DNA of 64,000 bases from JALTDM01 sp964421355 (GTDB lineage: Bacteria > Bacteroidota > Bacteroidia > Bacteroidales > JALTDM01): the NCBI GenBank assembly GCA_964421355.1, contig CAYQWX010000005.1, forward strand, positions 1 through 64,000, given 5' to 3'. Position numbers and translations under genes: made by a program. Position 1 is the stretch's first letter. Every line of letters begins with the position of its first letter. Of this stretch, positions 37,177-46,452 are shown piece by piece. The notes under the pieces are model-generated. The model was not told the DNA's origin. It did no database searches and was given only the letters and a program-made list of their open reading frames with translations.

Positions 37177-38109
37177 ATGAGCGATTATATACTTGAAACA
37201 AAAAATATTACTAAAAAGTTTGGAGATTTTGTTGCACTTGATAATGTATCCCTTAGAATAAAAAAAGGGACAATATTCGGATTGCTAGGACCTAATGGTG
37301 CAGGAAAAACAACATTAATTAGGATTATAAACCAAATATTTCTCCCTGACGAAGGTGAAGTATTGATAAACGGCAAACCAATCTCTTTTGATGATATTAC
37401 CAAATTTGGATATTTGCCGGAAGAACGCGGATTGTATAAAAAAATGAAAGTGGGAGAACAAGCTATTTATCTAGCAATGCTAAAAGGTCTCTCCAAAGAA
37501 GAAGCTACAAAACAAATAAAATATTGGTTCAAAAAACTGGAAATAACAAGTTGGTGGAATAAAAAAGTAGAGGAACTATCCAAAGGAATGCAGCAAAAAA
37601 TTCAATTTGTAATCACGGTATTACATAAACCAGATATCCTTATTTTTGATGAACCATTTAGCGGATTTGACCCTATAAACGCTAATATGTTAAAAAAGGA
37701 AATCTTAAAACTTAAAGAAGATGGTGCTACTATTATTTTCTCTACACACAACATGGAATCGGTAGAAGAAATTTGCGAAGATATTGCACTAATAAATAAA
37801 TCTAAAAAGATACTGGACGGACCATTAGCAAATATAAAAGAGGATTTTAAAGAAAACATTTTTGCAGTATCTTTTGCAGAAATAATAGAAAAAGAAAATT
37901 TGGAAAATAAAAACTGGGAAATACTTTATTATTCACAACGTAAAGGACATACTCACATACAAATAAAAAACAATTCTGGAATAACCCACAATCAACTGTT
38001 ATCTAAGCTAATACAACACGGAACATTAATATCCTTTACAGAAGTATTGCCATCTATGAACGAAATTTTCATAAAAGCAGTAGAACAAAAAAACTTGTCA
38101 AATGAATAA
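37177..38109 (+). CDS. ABC exporter ATPase (NatA-like, DUF4162 C-terminus)
   Basis: ATP-binding subunit of an ABC-2 type exporter, 310 residues. Walker A GPNGAGKT is at 38-45, signature LSKGMQQ at 134-140, and Walker B ILIFDEP at 154-160, with the switch histidine in FSTHNMES. The last 80 residues form the DUF4162-like extension found in NatA-type ATPases. It overlaps the permease gene by 8 bases (ATGAATAA), so the two proteins are made together. NatAB exports sodium in Bacillus, but in Bacteroidota the substrate of this pair is unknown. A -7 box lies 22 bases upstream. Confidence 0.93.
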   Translation: MSDYILETKNITKKFGDFVALDNVSLRIKKGTIFGLLGPNGAGKTTLIRIINQIFLPDEGEVLINGKPISFDDITKFGYLPEERGLYKKMKVGEQAIYLAMLKGLSKEEATKQIKYWFKKLEITSWWNKKVEELSKGMQQKIQFVITVLHKPDILIFDEPFSGFDPINANMLKKEILKLKEDGATIIFSTHNMESVEEICEDIALINKSKKILDGPLANIKEDFKENIFAVSFAEIIEKENLENKNWEILYYSQRKGHTHIQIKNNSGITHNQLLSKLIQHGTLISFTEVLPSMNEIFIKAVEQKNLSNE

Positions 38110-39532
38110 AACTTGGTTGATAATAAAACGGGAATATCTTACTCGTGTGGTAAAAAAGTCATTTATAATTATTACCATATTAGGACCTATTGTAATGGCA
38201 GCTCTTATTGTGGCACCTGCTTATTTATCCTCTTTGCAAGAACACAAAGTAAGAACTATAGCCGTAATAGATCAAACCGGTGTATTTGATGATACTCTTG
38301 TAAATACCACCTTGCTAAACAATCTAAAACTCAAAAAGAAAAAAATAAAGATGTCCCAAGTATTATATAGAAGACTACCTGACACAAAATATATTAAATT
38401 TGAATTCCTCCCAAGTAAAACCTCAATAGACAGCATTCGTAAAAACTTTGAAAGCACCACCTACTATGCACTTTTATTTATTCCCAAAAACTTGCTTTCA
38501 TCTGCAAGAATACAATTATATTCCAACAAAGATGTAGCATTAAACATCAAGATGTATCTTTCTTCTTTTTTCAAAGACGAGATAGAAAAAGAAAAATTAA
38601 AAGCCAGAAATATAGATTTAGACATACTCAAATCTGTAAAAACAGACATAAACATAGAGACTATAAAATGGACAACAAAGGGAGAAGTAAAAACATTTGG
38701 TTCTGAAATAGCAATAGTACTCGGATTCTTCACTTCTTTTTTAATTTATTTTTTCGTATTTATGTATAGTTCTATGGTAATACGCGGTGTAATAGAAGAA
38801 AAAGTAAACCGTATTATAGAAATAATAATATCCAGCGTAAAACCATTCAACCTATTGATAGGCAAGATAATAGGAGTAGCACTGGTCGGATTCACTCAAT
38901 TTTTGTTATGGATAGTACTTACTTTCGTTATAGTTTCTTTTGTCGGAAAAAGCAACACATTTACTCCTAAACAAATTAGACAAAAAGAAATTGCCAAATC
39001 ACTAATAGACACCACAACATCAAATGAATTACAGCCAGTAGATAATGATAAGTCAGCAAACGAAACAACAGAGTTTTCCAAAGAAATATTAACAACCGTA
39101 AGTACCATAAATTGGACTGTTGTTATTATCACATTCTTTTTGTATTTTATTGGAGGATATTTATTGTATGGTAGTTTATTTGCCGCTATTGGAGCATCTG
39201 TTGATAATGAAACTGATACACAACAGTTTATATTCCCAATAACCATTCCTTTAATTATATCAATGGTAATGATACAAACCTTTGTTAATTATCCCGACAG
39301 CAGTTTGTCTTTTTGGTTTTCTGTTATTCCATTCACTTCTCCAATTGCAATGATGGCAAGAATACCTTTTGGTGTTCCAGTTTGGGAAGTTTTGCTTTCT
39401 CTTGGCGTTTTAGCCATTACCATTTATATATCCACATTGTTTTCTGCAAAAATTTACAGAGTTGGAATTCTTATGTACGGGAAAAAAGCTTCCTGGAAAA
39501 ATTTGGTAAAATGGTTAAAACTCAAACTTTAA
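38102..39532 (+). CDS. ABC-2 type exporter permease (NatB-like)
   Basis: Membrane partner of the preceding ATPase, 476 residues. It has one N-terminal helix (about 18-44, FIIITILGPIVMAALIVAP) and a large extracytoplasmic domain of about 160 residues (IAVIDQTG start). A C-terminal bundle of about six helices follows, including MYSSMVIRGVIEEKVNRIIEII, a hallmark of NatB-type permeases. A polar Thr/Ser/Asp-rich loop of about 55 residues separates helices in the bundle. Start and stop overlap both neighbours: 8 bases with natA, and 4 with the convergent small membrane-protein gene. Exporter function is likely; substrate unknown. Confidence 0.9.
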   Translation: MNKTWLIIKREYLTRVVKKSFIIITILGPIVMAALIVAPAYLSSLQEHKVRTIAVIDQTGVFDDTLVNTTLLNNLKLKKKKIKMSQVLYRRLPDTKYIKFEFLPSKTSIDSIRKNFESTTYYALLFIPKNLLSSARIQLYSNKDVALNIKMYLSSFFKDEIEKEKLKARNIDLDILKSVKTDINIETIKWTTKGEVKTFGSEIAIVLGFFTSFLIYFFVFMYSSMVIRGVIEEKVNRIIEIIISSVKPFNLLIGKIIGVALVGFTQFLLWIVLTFVIVSFVGKSNTFTPKQIRQKEIAKSLIDTTTSNELQPVDNDKSANETTEFSKEILTTVSTINWTVVIITFFLYFIGGYLLYGSLFAAIGASVDNETDTQQFIFPITIPLIISMVMIQTFVNYPDSSLSFWFSVIPFTSPIAMMARIPFGVPVWEVLLSLGVLAITIYISTLFSAKIYRVGILMYGKKASWKNLVKWLKLKL

Positions 39533-39930
39533 TAAGTAAAACTTGAAGACAAAAACGGATAGAAAGCATAAACAAAACCAATAAGGGAAAAAATAATATC
39601 ATATAACCATATTTTTTTACCTAAACTATTATAAAATATTTCAACAAACAGCCTAAAAACCAATTGTAATAAAAAAAACAAAAATAGTTTAACGGAATAT
39701 TTATTCAAATTCCTTGCTTTATCTATTTTTAACCTAACTAAATAGGAAAAAGAGCGTGAAAGTCCTTTACTTTTACATTTTTTCACAGGAATATCGTATT
39801 TGTTACACAATGAATGAATGGGATAGTTCATTTTTTCCGGATCAAATAAAATAGAATAAATGAATATACTACCTACCACAATCAAAAATAATCTATTTAC
39901 TAATTTATATTCGGAAGAATAAATTTTCAC
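39529..39930 (-). CDS. Small membrane protein, DUF2752-like
   Basis: A 133-residue protein that starts with GTG at 39930; no ATG fits. It has an N-terminal hydrophobic helix (about 12-30), a polar middle with PIHSLCNKYD and CKSKGLSRSFSYLVR, and two further helices in the C-terminal half. The pattern Cys-x-x-Cys-Gly-Leu-Ser-Arg followed by an amphipathic segment and Asn-x(5)-Leu is that of DUF2752 proteins. Here the second cysteine of the usual CxxCG is replaced by Lys (CKSKG), so a metal or redox role may be lost. Its function is unknown. It is convergent with and overlaps the permease stop by 4 bases. Confidence 0.6.
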   Translation of the reverse strand: MKIYSSEYKLVNRLFLIVVGSIFIYSILFDPEKMNYPIHSLCNKYDIPVKKCKSKGLSRSFSYLVRLKIDKARNLNKYSVKLFLFFLLQLVFRLFVEIFYNSLGKKIWLYDIIFSLIGFVYAFYPFLSSSFTY

Positions 39931-39999
39931 AATATTTTTTATTTCTTACTAAATTTGTGCTTTTTGTTAAAGCAGTAAACCCATACTACTTTTAATATT

Positions 40000-41733
40000 T
40001 TACTCATGGTCTAACGACCAAAAATTAAGATATTTTGTAAGTAACCCGTCAGTTATTTCATCTGGAGGATAAATAGAGTCACATACTATTTTATTATTTC
40101 TCATCAAAATCAAACGAGGATTATACATAAATCTATTTTTATACGGATTTACCTTCTTATAAATATTTAATGTATCTATAAATACATGCTTGTTATTTTT
40201 CAAAAAAGGATAATCTGTAAAAAAGTTTTCTATTCCATTTTTCTCATCTACTAATAACACATAAGTAGCCGTTTTTTTAAAGATAACCAATCTATTGATT
40301 GACAAAAATCTTAAAACTTCATGATTGCAATCAGGACAACCTTTAGAAGAAAGCACAAATAAAGCATACGAACTATCGCCAATATTACAAAGATTTTTTA
40401 AATACTTTTTTAATTTAGTTTTACTATAATTTACATTAGGTTCTCCATCAAAAACATCACATATAGATTTATTCATTCGTTTTTTGTATTTTGCTTTTTC
40501 TGATGCAATCATATTCCTCAATCTATTTGTATCGATTGCATGAAAATTATAAATCTTTTTTACCAATTTAAAGCTATCGGAATACTCCGACTGATTAAAT
40601 GGAACAGGTTCCCACCCTGCCATAGACATATCGGGAGCAAATATAATTTTTCTATTTATAAACTCATAAGTATTGGGAACTTCTCCCAAATAATTAAAAC
40701 TTTTGTCCGCAAATACTAACATATGCTTAAATCTTCCATACAAAAAAGAAGGGAAACGCAAATCTCTCACATATACTCCTGTTAATTTATCATAATAAAA
40801 TCCCCAATAACAAGCAGCACTATCAGAAAACTGATTGGATGAAGTATCTATATCTGGTAAAATACTATCAACATAACTTGATGCCAAACGATATGGTAAA
40901 AACGTATTTGTTTTTATATTCCATTCATATACACTGGAAGAATAATGAAAAGAAACAACAGGATTATTTTTATTATTCATAGTAATGTTCGTATTAAAAT
41001 AAAGACCAGAAGTGGGATAATAATTACCTTTTTTCAATTCAGGAAACCAATATGGAGACATTACAATACTATCTTCCAAAAGGTCATAATAGCCAAATAA
41101 AGGTAATTTTTTCTCAAAAAATAAATCCGTTCCAGCCAATGGTGAACTCCTATAAGCAGGATACATAGTGAAAAAAAGTTTATAATTATATATATTGGGA
41201 TAACCATGCTTATAAAAATTATATGCCATATAAGATAAAGTATTTTCTCCCCATTGCTTCTTTGTTGCATAAGAATAATTATTAGGATAGGCTTTCTTTA
41301 AATTACCGTTATAATCAACAAGAACAATAAAAGTATCTTTAATAAAAGGGCGATTATTATAAGAACCTAAAAGCAATAATATACTATCTTTTGAAAACAT
41401 ATAGAAACTATTAACCATAAAATTTCTTTTAGCAAAAGAAGTTGTTTTAATAACATGGGTTAATCTTCTATCTTTCACGTGATAAAAATAAATTCCATAA
41501 GGTGATGAATGATAGTTTGCCAACAATGCTACAAAATATTCTTCCCCATCCAATTTAATAAATTGTCCCACTTTTATATGTTTATCCTTGAAAGAAGAAT
41601 CAGGAAGAGGAAAATAAATAGAATCTACAACAAATGCAAATTTATCATTATTTGGATTATTAAACGTATAATATGCACAACCATACCACAAAAAAGAAAA
41701 GGCTATTGATATTATTACTACTATTATTCTCAT
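40000..41733 (-). CDS. Secreted beta-propeller protein with thioredoxin-like C-terminus (DUF4221-like)
   Basis: A 577-residue protein with an N-terminal signal sequence ending at a cysteine (FLWYGCAYY, a weak lipobox), so perhaps a lipoprotein. Residues about 40-400 are a beta-rich region like the 6-bladed propellers (DUF4221-type) of Bacteroidota. Residues about 460-577 look thioredoxin-like: a strand (SYALFVLSS), then KGCPDCNHEV with a CPDC active-site motif, and later strands ending in RFMYNPRLILMRNNKIV, the position of the cis-proline loop. It could exchange disulfides or sense redox state in the periplasm or at the surface; that is inference. The stop and a small hairpin precede the DUF2752-like gene. 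The small frameshifted lipoprotein gene lies just upstream. Confidence 0.7.
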   Translation of the reverse strand: MRIIVVIISIAFSFLWYGCAYYTFNNPNNDKFAFVVDSIYFPLPDSSFKDKHIKVGQFIKLDGEEYFVALLANYHSSPYGIYFYHVKDRRLTHVIKTTSFAKRNFMVNSFYMFSKDSILLLLGSYNNRPFIKDTFIVLVDYNGNLKKAYPNNYSYATKKQWGENTLSYMAYNFYKHGYPNIYNYKLFFTMYPAYRSSPLAGTDLFFEKKLPLFGYYDLLEDSIVMSPYWFPELKKGNYYPTSGLYFNTNITMNNKNNPVVSFHYSSSVYEWNIKTNTFLPYRLASSYVDSILPDIDTSSNQFSDSAACYWGFYYDKLTGVYVRDLRFPSFLYGRFKHMLVFADKSFNYLGEVPNTYEFINRKIIFAPDMSMAGWEPVPFNQSEYSDSFKLVKKIYNFHAIDTNRLRNMIASEKAKYKKRMNKSICDVFDGEPNVNYSKTKLKKYLKNLCNIGDSSYALFVLSSKGCPDCNHEVLRFLSINRLVIFKKTATYVLLVDEKNGIENFFTDYPFLKNNKHVFIDTLNIYKKVNPYKNRFMYNPRLILMRNNKIVCDSIYPPDEITDGLLTKYLNFWSLDHE

Positions 41734-41752
41734 GCAATTTCATTTTAAATAA

Positions 41753-41782
41753 TGGACATTTAGCATCCTCTCTAAATGTCCA
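41753..41782 (-). terminator. Hairpin terminator after the frameshifted lipoprotein gene
   Basis: A perfect 11-bp stem, TGGACATTTAG with CTAAATGTCCA, and an 8-base loop. Read on the minus strand it is followed by TTATTT. It ends the short gene whose frame stops at 41799 and separates it from the propeller gene. Confidence 0.65.
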
Positions 41783-41798
41783 TATTATATATTTTTAA

Positions 41799-42174
41799 CT
41801 ATTTATCAGCTTTTGCTCTTTTAACCAATATATATGGTTCCCCATCTATAGTAACATTCTTACAATTAGTTGGAGAAGTATTGGCAGGACAAGAAACATA
41901 GCCCAATTCGTCATTTAATGTTCCAGACTATTGATTTTTTTTTAATTTGAAAGTCTTCTTTATTTTCACTTACTTCCAGTATCTTTTGTCCTGTTATGGA
42001 ATTTTTATACAAATCAGCTTTAATTCCTTCTTCTACAACTACTCCTTTTTTAACAAGTATCCACTCACCTGTTTGTGGTTCGGTCTTAATTTCCTCCTTT
42101 TTACAACTGCTTAATATTACAGCAATTCCCATAAACAAAAATAATACAATTCCAACAAATTTCATGTGTTTCAT
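41799..42174 (-). pseudogene. Small lipoprotein gene split by a frameshift
   Basis: From ATG 42174 the frame encodes 87 residues: a signal peptide with a clear lipobox (ILSSC), then a polar region, stopping at 41911. A second frame, open from 41927 to a TAG at 41799, continues with 42 protein-like residues (GYVSCPANTSPTNCKNV, then GEPYILVKRAKADK) and contains no start codon. The two overlap only at 41911-41927, so one lost base there would join them into a protein of about 128 residues with two extra cysteines. Either the gene is broken or the assembly has an error; coverage may be low, because a gap lies 84 bases upstream of the start. Family unknown. Confidence 0.7.
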
Positions 42175-42225
42175 AATAATTTTCTTTTTTTAATGGTTAA
42201 ACATTTTTAATAAAAACTAAATATA

Positions 42226-42246
42226 CAAGCCGGCTTGCAAATTTGC
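42226..42246. repeat. Two adjoining palindromes next to the assembly gap
   Basis: A perfect 12-base palindrome (42226-42237, CAAGCCGGCTTG) is joined to a 10-base one (42237-42246, GCAAATTTGC). They lie 11 bases before the N run and upstream of the lipoprotein gene. They may be an operator or the edge of a repeat the assembler could not cross. Confidence 0.4.
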
Positions 42247-42257
42247 ATGGGCAATAA

Positions 42258-42357
42258 NNNNNNNNNNNNNNNNNNNNNNNNNNNNNNNNNNNNNNNNNNN
42301 NNNNNNNNNNNNNNNNNNNNNNNNNNNNNNNNNNNNNNNNNNNNNNNNNNNNNNNNN
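42258..42357. other. Assembly gap of 100 N
   Basis: Exactly 100 N, a default scaffold join; true length unknown. The 42175-42488 interval around it holds no coding region I can support beyond the palindromes and a weak -7 box (TATACTTG, 42460-42467). Confidence 0.95.
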
Positions 42358-42488
42358 TTCTTAAAATATTCTAAAATTAACAAGGAATTTTACTTTCCAC
42401 TATTATAACTGTATTTAGTTTTGTTACTCTATCATATCTCCAGTTCCAATAATTTTTGTTATACTTGCATATTAAAATTTACAAACCA

Positions 42489-45400
42489 ATGAAAATAAGA
42501 AACATTCTTTTTGTAATATTTACAGCTGTTTCCATACAAGCTTTTTCTCAATTAGTTACATGGTCATTAACTACTGATAGCCTACCTACAATAAATGATA
42601 ATAGAATAAATGCAAGTCCTTTTTACGGAGGTATTGGTATCGGTAATATAACATACGGTACTAGCGGAGCTTATGCCAATGGGTGGACAACAGACAGCAC
42701 AATAGACCAAAATGATTATTTTGGCATAAACATTTCTCCTGATTCCGGCTACACAACCACAATAGATTCTATTGTATTTTCTTTTAGGCGTTCCCTTTCC
42801 GGTCCCCGTAAAATAGCAATATACTATTCTTTGCATTCAGACTTTTCAAATCCTGTTTTTGTAGATTCACTACAAATAAATGATGACAGCAATGAACATT
42901 TTTATTCGGCTTCTCTTGGAGGAGTACAAATCACTCATAATGACACATTAGTTATTCATATATTTGCATACGCTTCCGAAAGCAACAATGGAACATTCCG
43001 TATAAACGACAATACTCTTTCTATATTCGGCAATATAGAGGTACAAAACATAAATGACCACACATCTTCGGTAATACCATCGTCCCCTCCATTGGGAGCT
43101 GTAACTGTATCGTCCACAGACATTTCGGCAAATAATGCAGTGCCTGTATTAAAGTTTGTAATAGTAGATAATGGTTCATCTGACAGCAAACCAACTTATC
43201 TCAAAACTCTAAAATTTTATAATGCTCATCCTGCAAACGAAATAAATTGGACAGATGCAATAGGAGGAATAGTATTATTGGACAACAACACACAAATAGT
43301 AACATCAAACATATCTATAACAGACGATTATATAACCGTTTCTCTGGATAGCGGCATAGTTACTGTCAATGACGGCACTGTAAAAGAACTTACTTTGGCT
43401 ATATATTTGCAACCACACATAGCAGATGGTAAACATATTCAAATAAAAATAGATTCCGTAGCTCATGGATTTACAGCTTATCCGTCAGGATCTGATTTTG
43501 CAACAACATTTCCAGCTCCCATATACTCAGGCATCATAACTATTGATGTACAAGCTACTGCAATGTCAATGTATGGATATCCTAATGTAGTTTGGTCCGG
43601 CACCCCATTCCCTCTTTACATAAAAGCAACTGACAATAATGGTAATATTGACAATGATTTTACAGGTAATGTTTCCCTATCATTGCTACAAGGCAACGGC
43701 ACTCTTTCTCCAACACAACCACAAACGACTTTCAACAATGGTATAGCTACATTTTCCAATCTCGTGTATAATGGAACAGGCAATTTTGTATTAAAAGCAG
43801 AAGAATCTTCAGCAACACTACAGCCAACGGTCTCAGAAGAAATTACCTCAGCTATTGCCTATGATTCTATTTACGAAACATTTTCCGACGGCGACTTGGT
43901 AAACAATTATTTATGGTTAGGAGACATAAACGCTTTCTCTATTACCACAGACACATCTAAAGAGTTAGTATTATTTACTTACACTTCATCAGCCGATACT
44001 TCTTATATCTCTCTGCCATATCATAACACTCACGATAGCATAGAATGGTCATTAAAAGTGAAAATGGATTTAGCACCGTCATCCAATAATTATGTAAAAT
44101 ATTTCCTCATTGCTAATAATTATGATTTAACTCAACCAACCGGAATATCATATTATATACAAATGGGTGAAAGTGGCACAAACGATGCCATCACTTTAAT
44201 AAAAAGAGATTCTTTAGGAAATGAACACCAAATATGCAGAACACAAGATGGAGATATTGCCGACGAGCCATTAGTACGATTACGAATAGTTTTTAATCCC
44301 AACACACACAAGTGGAGTATTTATACAGATTTTACAGGTGCAGAAAACTATGAATTATCTGCATCCGGTACAGACACTTTACCCTCATTACAAGACAGTA
44401 GGTTTTTCACGGGAATTTTACTAAGATATTCTTCAACTAATGATGAAAATAAATTCTTCTTTGATGATTTTTATGTGGGAAAAGTTAGAGTGGATACTAT
44501 CCCCCCTACAATAGAATCCGTAGTGGCAGAAGACAGCACTACACTAACCATACATTTTTCGGAAGGAGTAAAAGGAAACACAGTTGCCGATATAAATAAC
44601 TATCAAATCGATAACGGAATAGGAATGCCTGCTTTAGCATACCGTGATACATTTGATTTCTCTATAGTGCATCTTATCCTGCCATTTGCCCTTACAAGCG
44701 GACAAACATACACACTTACAGTAGCACAAATAAAAGATTTTTGGAATAACTCGGCAACAAATTTACAATCAACTTTTAAGTATTATTTACCACAATTAAA
44801 TGATATTACAATAAACGAGATAATGGCAGACCCTTCACCTGCGGTTGAATTACCCGAATACGAATATTTAGAATTATACAACACAAGTAGTTATGAGTTA
44901 TCTTTAAAGAATTGGACATTAAAGATAGGAACAAAAGATTACACTTTTGACAATACTGTATTACCTGCAGATTCATTTTTAATAGTATCTACTCAAAACG
45001 GATGTAATGCGTTGTCTCAATATGGACATTGTGCCCCGATTATTACTTCATCAACAGCATTAACCAATTCCGGACAAACAGTTACTCTATTTGACAAATT
45101 TCACAGAGTAATATCTTCCGTATCTTATAGTGATGACTGGTATGGTAATTCTGCCAAAAAAGAAGGTGGTTGGTCACTGGAAAAAATAGACCCATATAAT
45201 GCTTGTCAAGGAGGGAAAAACTGGACAGCCAGCACTGATAAAAAAGGTGGTACTCCCGGAGCAAAAAATTCAGTATTTGCACATAATCCTGATGAAGAAG
45301 CTCCATATATCATTGGTCTCGGACTGCCTACAAACGACACAATCATAGTATATTTTTCGGAAGCAATGGATTCCGCATCAATATCCAATCCTTCAAATTA

Positions 45401-46451
45401 TAATATTAACTACGGTATAGGCTCTCCTTCACAAATAATTTTAACTGCACCAAACTACAATACTGCAACATTAGTATTGTCTCAACCTGTATCGGGAGGA
45501 GTAACTTACACATTATCATTTGGTACTAATATCAAAGACTGTTCAGGTAATCAACTATCAACCGCAGAAAAAAACTTCTCTATGCCTATAGAAGCAATGT
45601 CAAACGATGTGGTAATAAACGAAATATTATATAACCCATTAGATGGCTGTGTTGATTATGTTGAAATATATAATGCTTCTTCACATTCTATAGATTTATC
45701 ATCATTGCGTATTGCTAACAAAGACAATGAAGACACTTCACAATTTACAAATATTGAACCACTTACTGAAAAAAGCTTTTTGATGATGCCTAAAACATTC
45801 TGGGTAATTACTTCTAATCCAGACATAGTAAAACATTGTTATTACGCCAAAAATCAGGGAAATTTTATAACGCTAAAAAATATGCCTTCTCTACCTTCAA
45901 ATAACGGCAATGTAGCAATAATAAACAAATGGCTATCCACTATCGATTATTTGGAATATAATGACAAAATGCAATTTTATTTATTGAGTAGCACCAAAGG
46001 AGTAGCCCTTGAAAGAATTAATTATTATCAGCCCACTAATGACAAAAACAACTGGCATTCTGCGGCAGAAACATGTGGATACGGCACTCCAACATACCAA
46101 AACTCACAATACATAGAAAACCCTGAATCGGCAAACAGCGAAATAACATTATCCGGAGACATATTTTCTCCTGATAATGACGGAGAAAATGATATTTTAC
46201 AAATAAATTATAACTTTGATAAGCCCGGATATACTTGCACTGTAATAATATTTGATGCAGGAGGACGTCCAGTAAAAACTTTGGCTAAAAAAGAAAGTGT
46301 AGCTACCAGTGGAACATTTATTTGGGACGGCACAAACCAATATAACATAAAAACACCTTCGGGAATATACATAGTATATGTAGAAGCTATAGACAAAGAC
46401 GGAAATGTAAAAACTTATAAAAACAATGTAGTAGTCGCTTATAAAAACTAA
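42489..46451 (+). CDS. Large surface protein with lamin-tail and Ig-like domains
   Basis: A 1320-residue exported protein with a signal peptide ending in FSQ. In order: an N-terminal jelly-roll-like domain (about 30-190), Ig-like domains including a bacterial SbsA-type pair (motifs IHFSEGVKG and VYFSEAMDS, each following a TIESV- or YIIGLG-type strand), and a LamG-like segment around 480-680. Two lamin-tail domains start at INEIMADPSP and INEILYNPLDG. The end is a FlgD-like Ig domain (SPDNDGENDILQIN, then GTFIWDGTN and GIYIVYVEA). Such an end is used as a T9SS-type anchor in related proteins, so T9SS secretion is likely. ATG 42489 is chosen because the -7 box overlaps the upstream codon. No enzyme motif is seen. 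Confidence 0.88.
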   Translation: MKIRNILFVIFTAVSIQAFSQLVTWSLTTDSLPTINDNRINASPFYGGIGIGNITYGTSGAYANGWTTDSTIDQNDYFGINISPDSGYTTTIDSIVFSFRRSLSGPRKIAIYYSLHSDFSNPVFVDSLQINDDSNEHFYSASLGGVQITHNDTLVIHIFAYASESNNGTFRINDNTLSIFGNIEVQNINDHTSSVIPSSPPLGAVTVSSTDISANNAVPVLKFVIVDNGSSDSKPTYLKTLKFYNAHPANEINWTDAIGGIVLLDNNTQIVTSNISITDDYITVSLDSGIVTVNDGTVKELTLAIYLQPHIADGKHIQIKIDSVAHGFTAYPSGSDFATTFPAPIYSGIITIDVQATAMSMYGYPNVVWSGTPFPLYIKATDNNGNIDNDFTGNVSLSLLQGNGTLSPTQPQTTFNNGIATFSNLVYNGTGNFVLKAEESSATLQPTVSEEITSAIAYDSIYETFSDGDLVNNYLWLGDINAFSITTDTSKELVLFTYTSSADTSYISLPYHNTHDSIEWSLKVKMDLAPSSNNYVKYFLIANNYDLTQPTGISYYIQMGESGTNDAITLIKRDSLGNEHQICRTQDGDIADEPLVRLRIVFNPNTHKWSIYTDFTGAENYELSASGTDTLPSLQDSRFFTGILLRYSSTNDENKFFFDDFYVGKVRVDTIPPTIESVVAEDSTTLTIHFSEGVKGNTVADINNYQIDNGIGMPALAYRDTFDFSIVHLILPFALTSGQTYTLTVAQIKDFWNNSATNLQSTFKYYLPQLNDITINEIMADPSPAVELPEYEYLELYNTSSYELSLKNWTLKIGTKDYTFDNTVLPADSFLIVSTQNGCNALSQYGHCAPIITSSTALTNSGQTVTLFDKFHRVISSVSYSDDWYGNSAKKEGGWSLEKIDPYNACQGGKNWTASTDKKGGTPGAKNSVFAHNPDEEAPYIIGLGLPTNDTIIVYFSEAMDSASISNPSNYNINYGIGSPSQIILTAPNYNTATLVLSQPVSGGVTYTLSFGTNIKDCSGNQLSTAEKNFSMPIEAMSNDVVINEILYNPLDGCVDYVEIYNASSHSIDLSSLRIANKDNEDTSQFTNIEPLTEKSFLMMPKTFWVITSNPDIVKHCYYAKNQGNFITLKNMPSLPSNNGNVAIINKWLSTIDYLEYNDKMQFYLLSSTKGVALERINYYQPTNDKNNWHSAAETCGYGTPTYQNSQYIENPESANSEITLSGDIFSPDNDGENDILQINYNFDKPGYTCTVIIFDAGGRPVKTLAKKESVATSGTFIWDGTNQYNIKTPSGIYIVYVEAIDKDGNVKTYKNNVVVAYKN

Positions 46452-46452
46452 T

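Noticed and set aside
42175..42488. Hidden insertion sequence at the gap
   Set aside because: No transposase fragment or target-site duplication is visible on either side; only palindromes.
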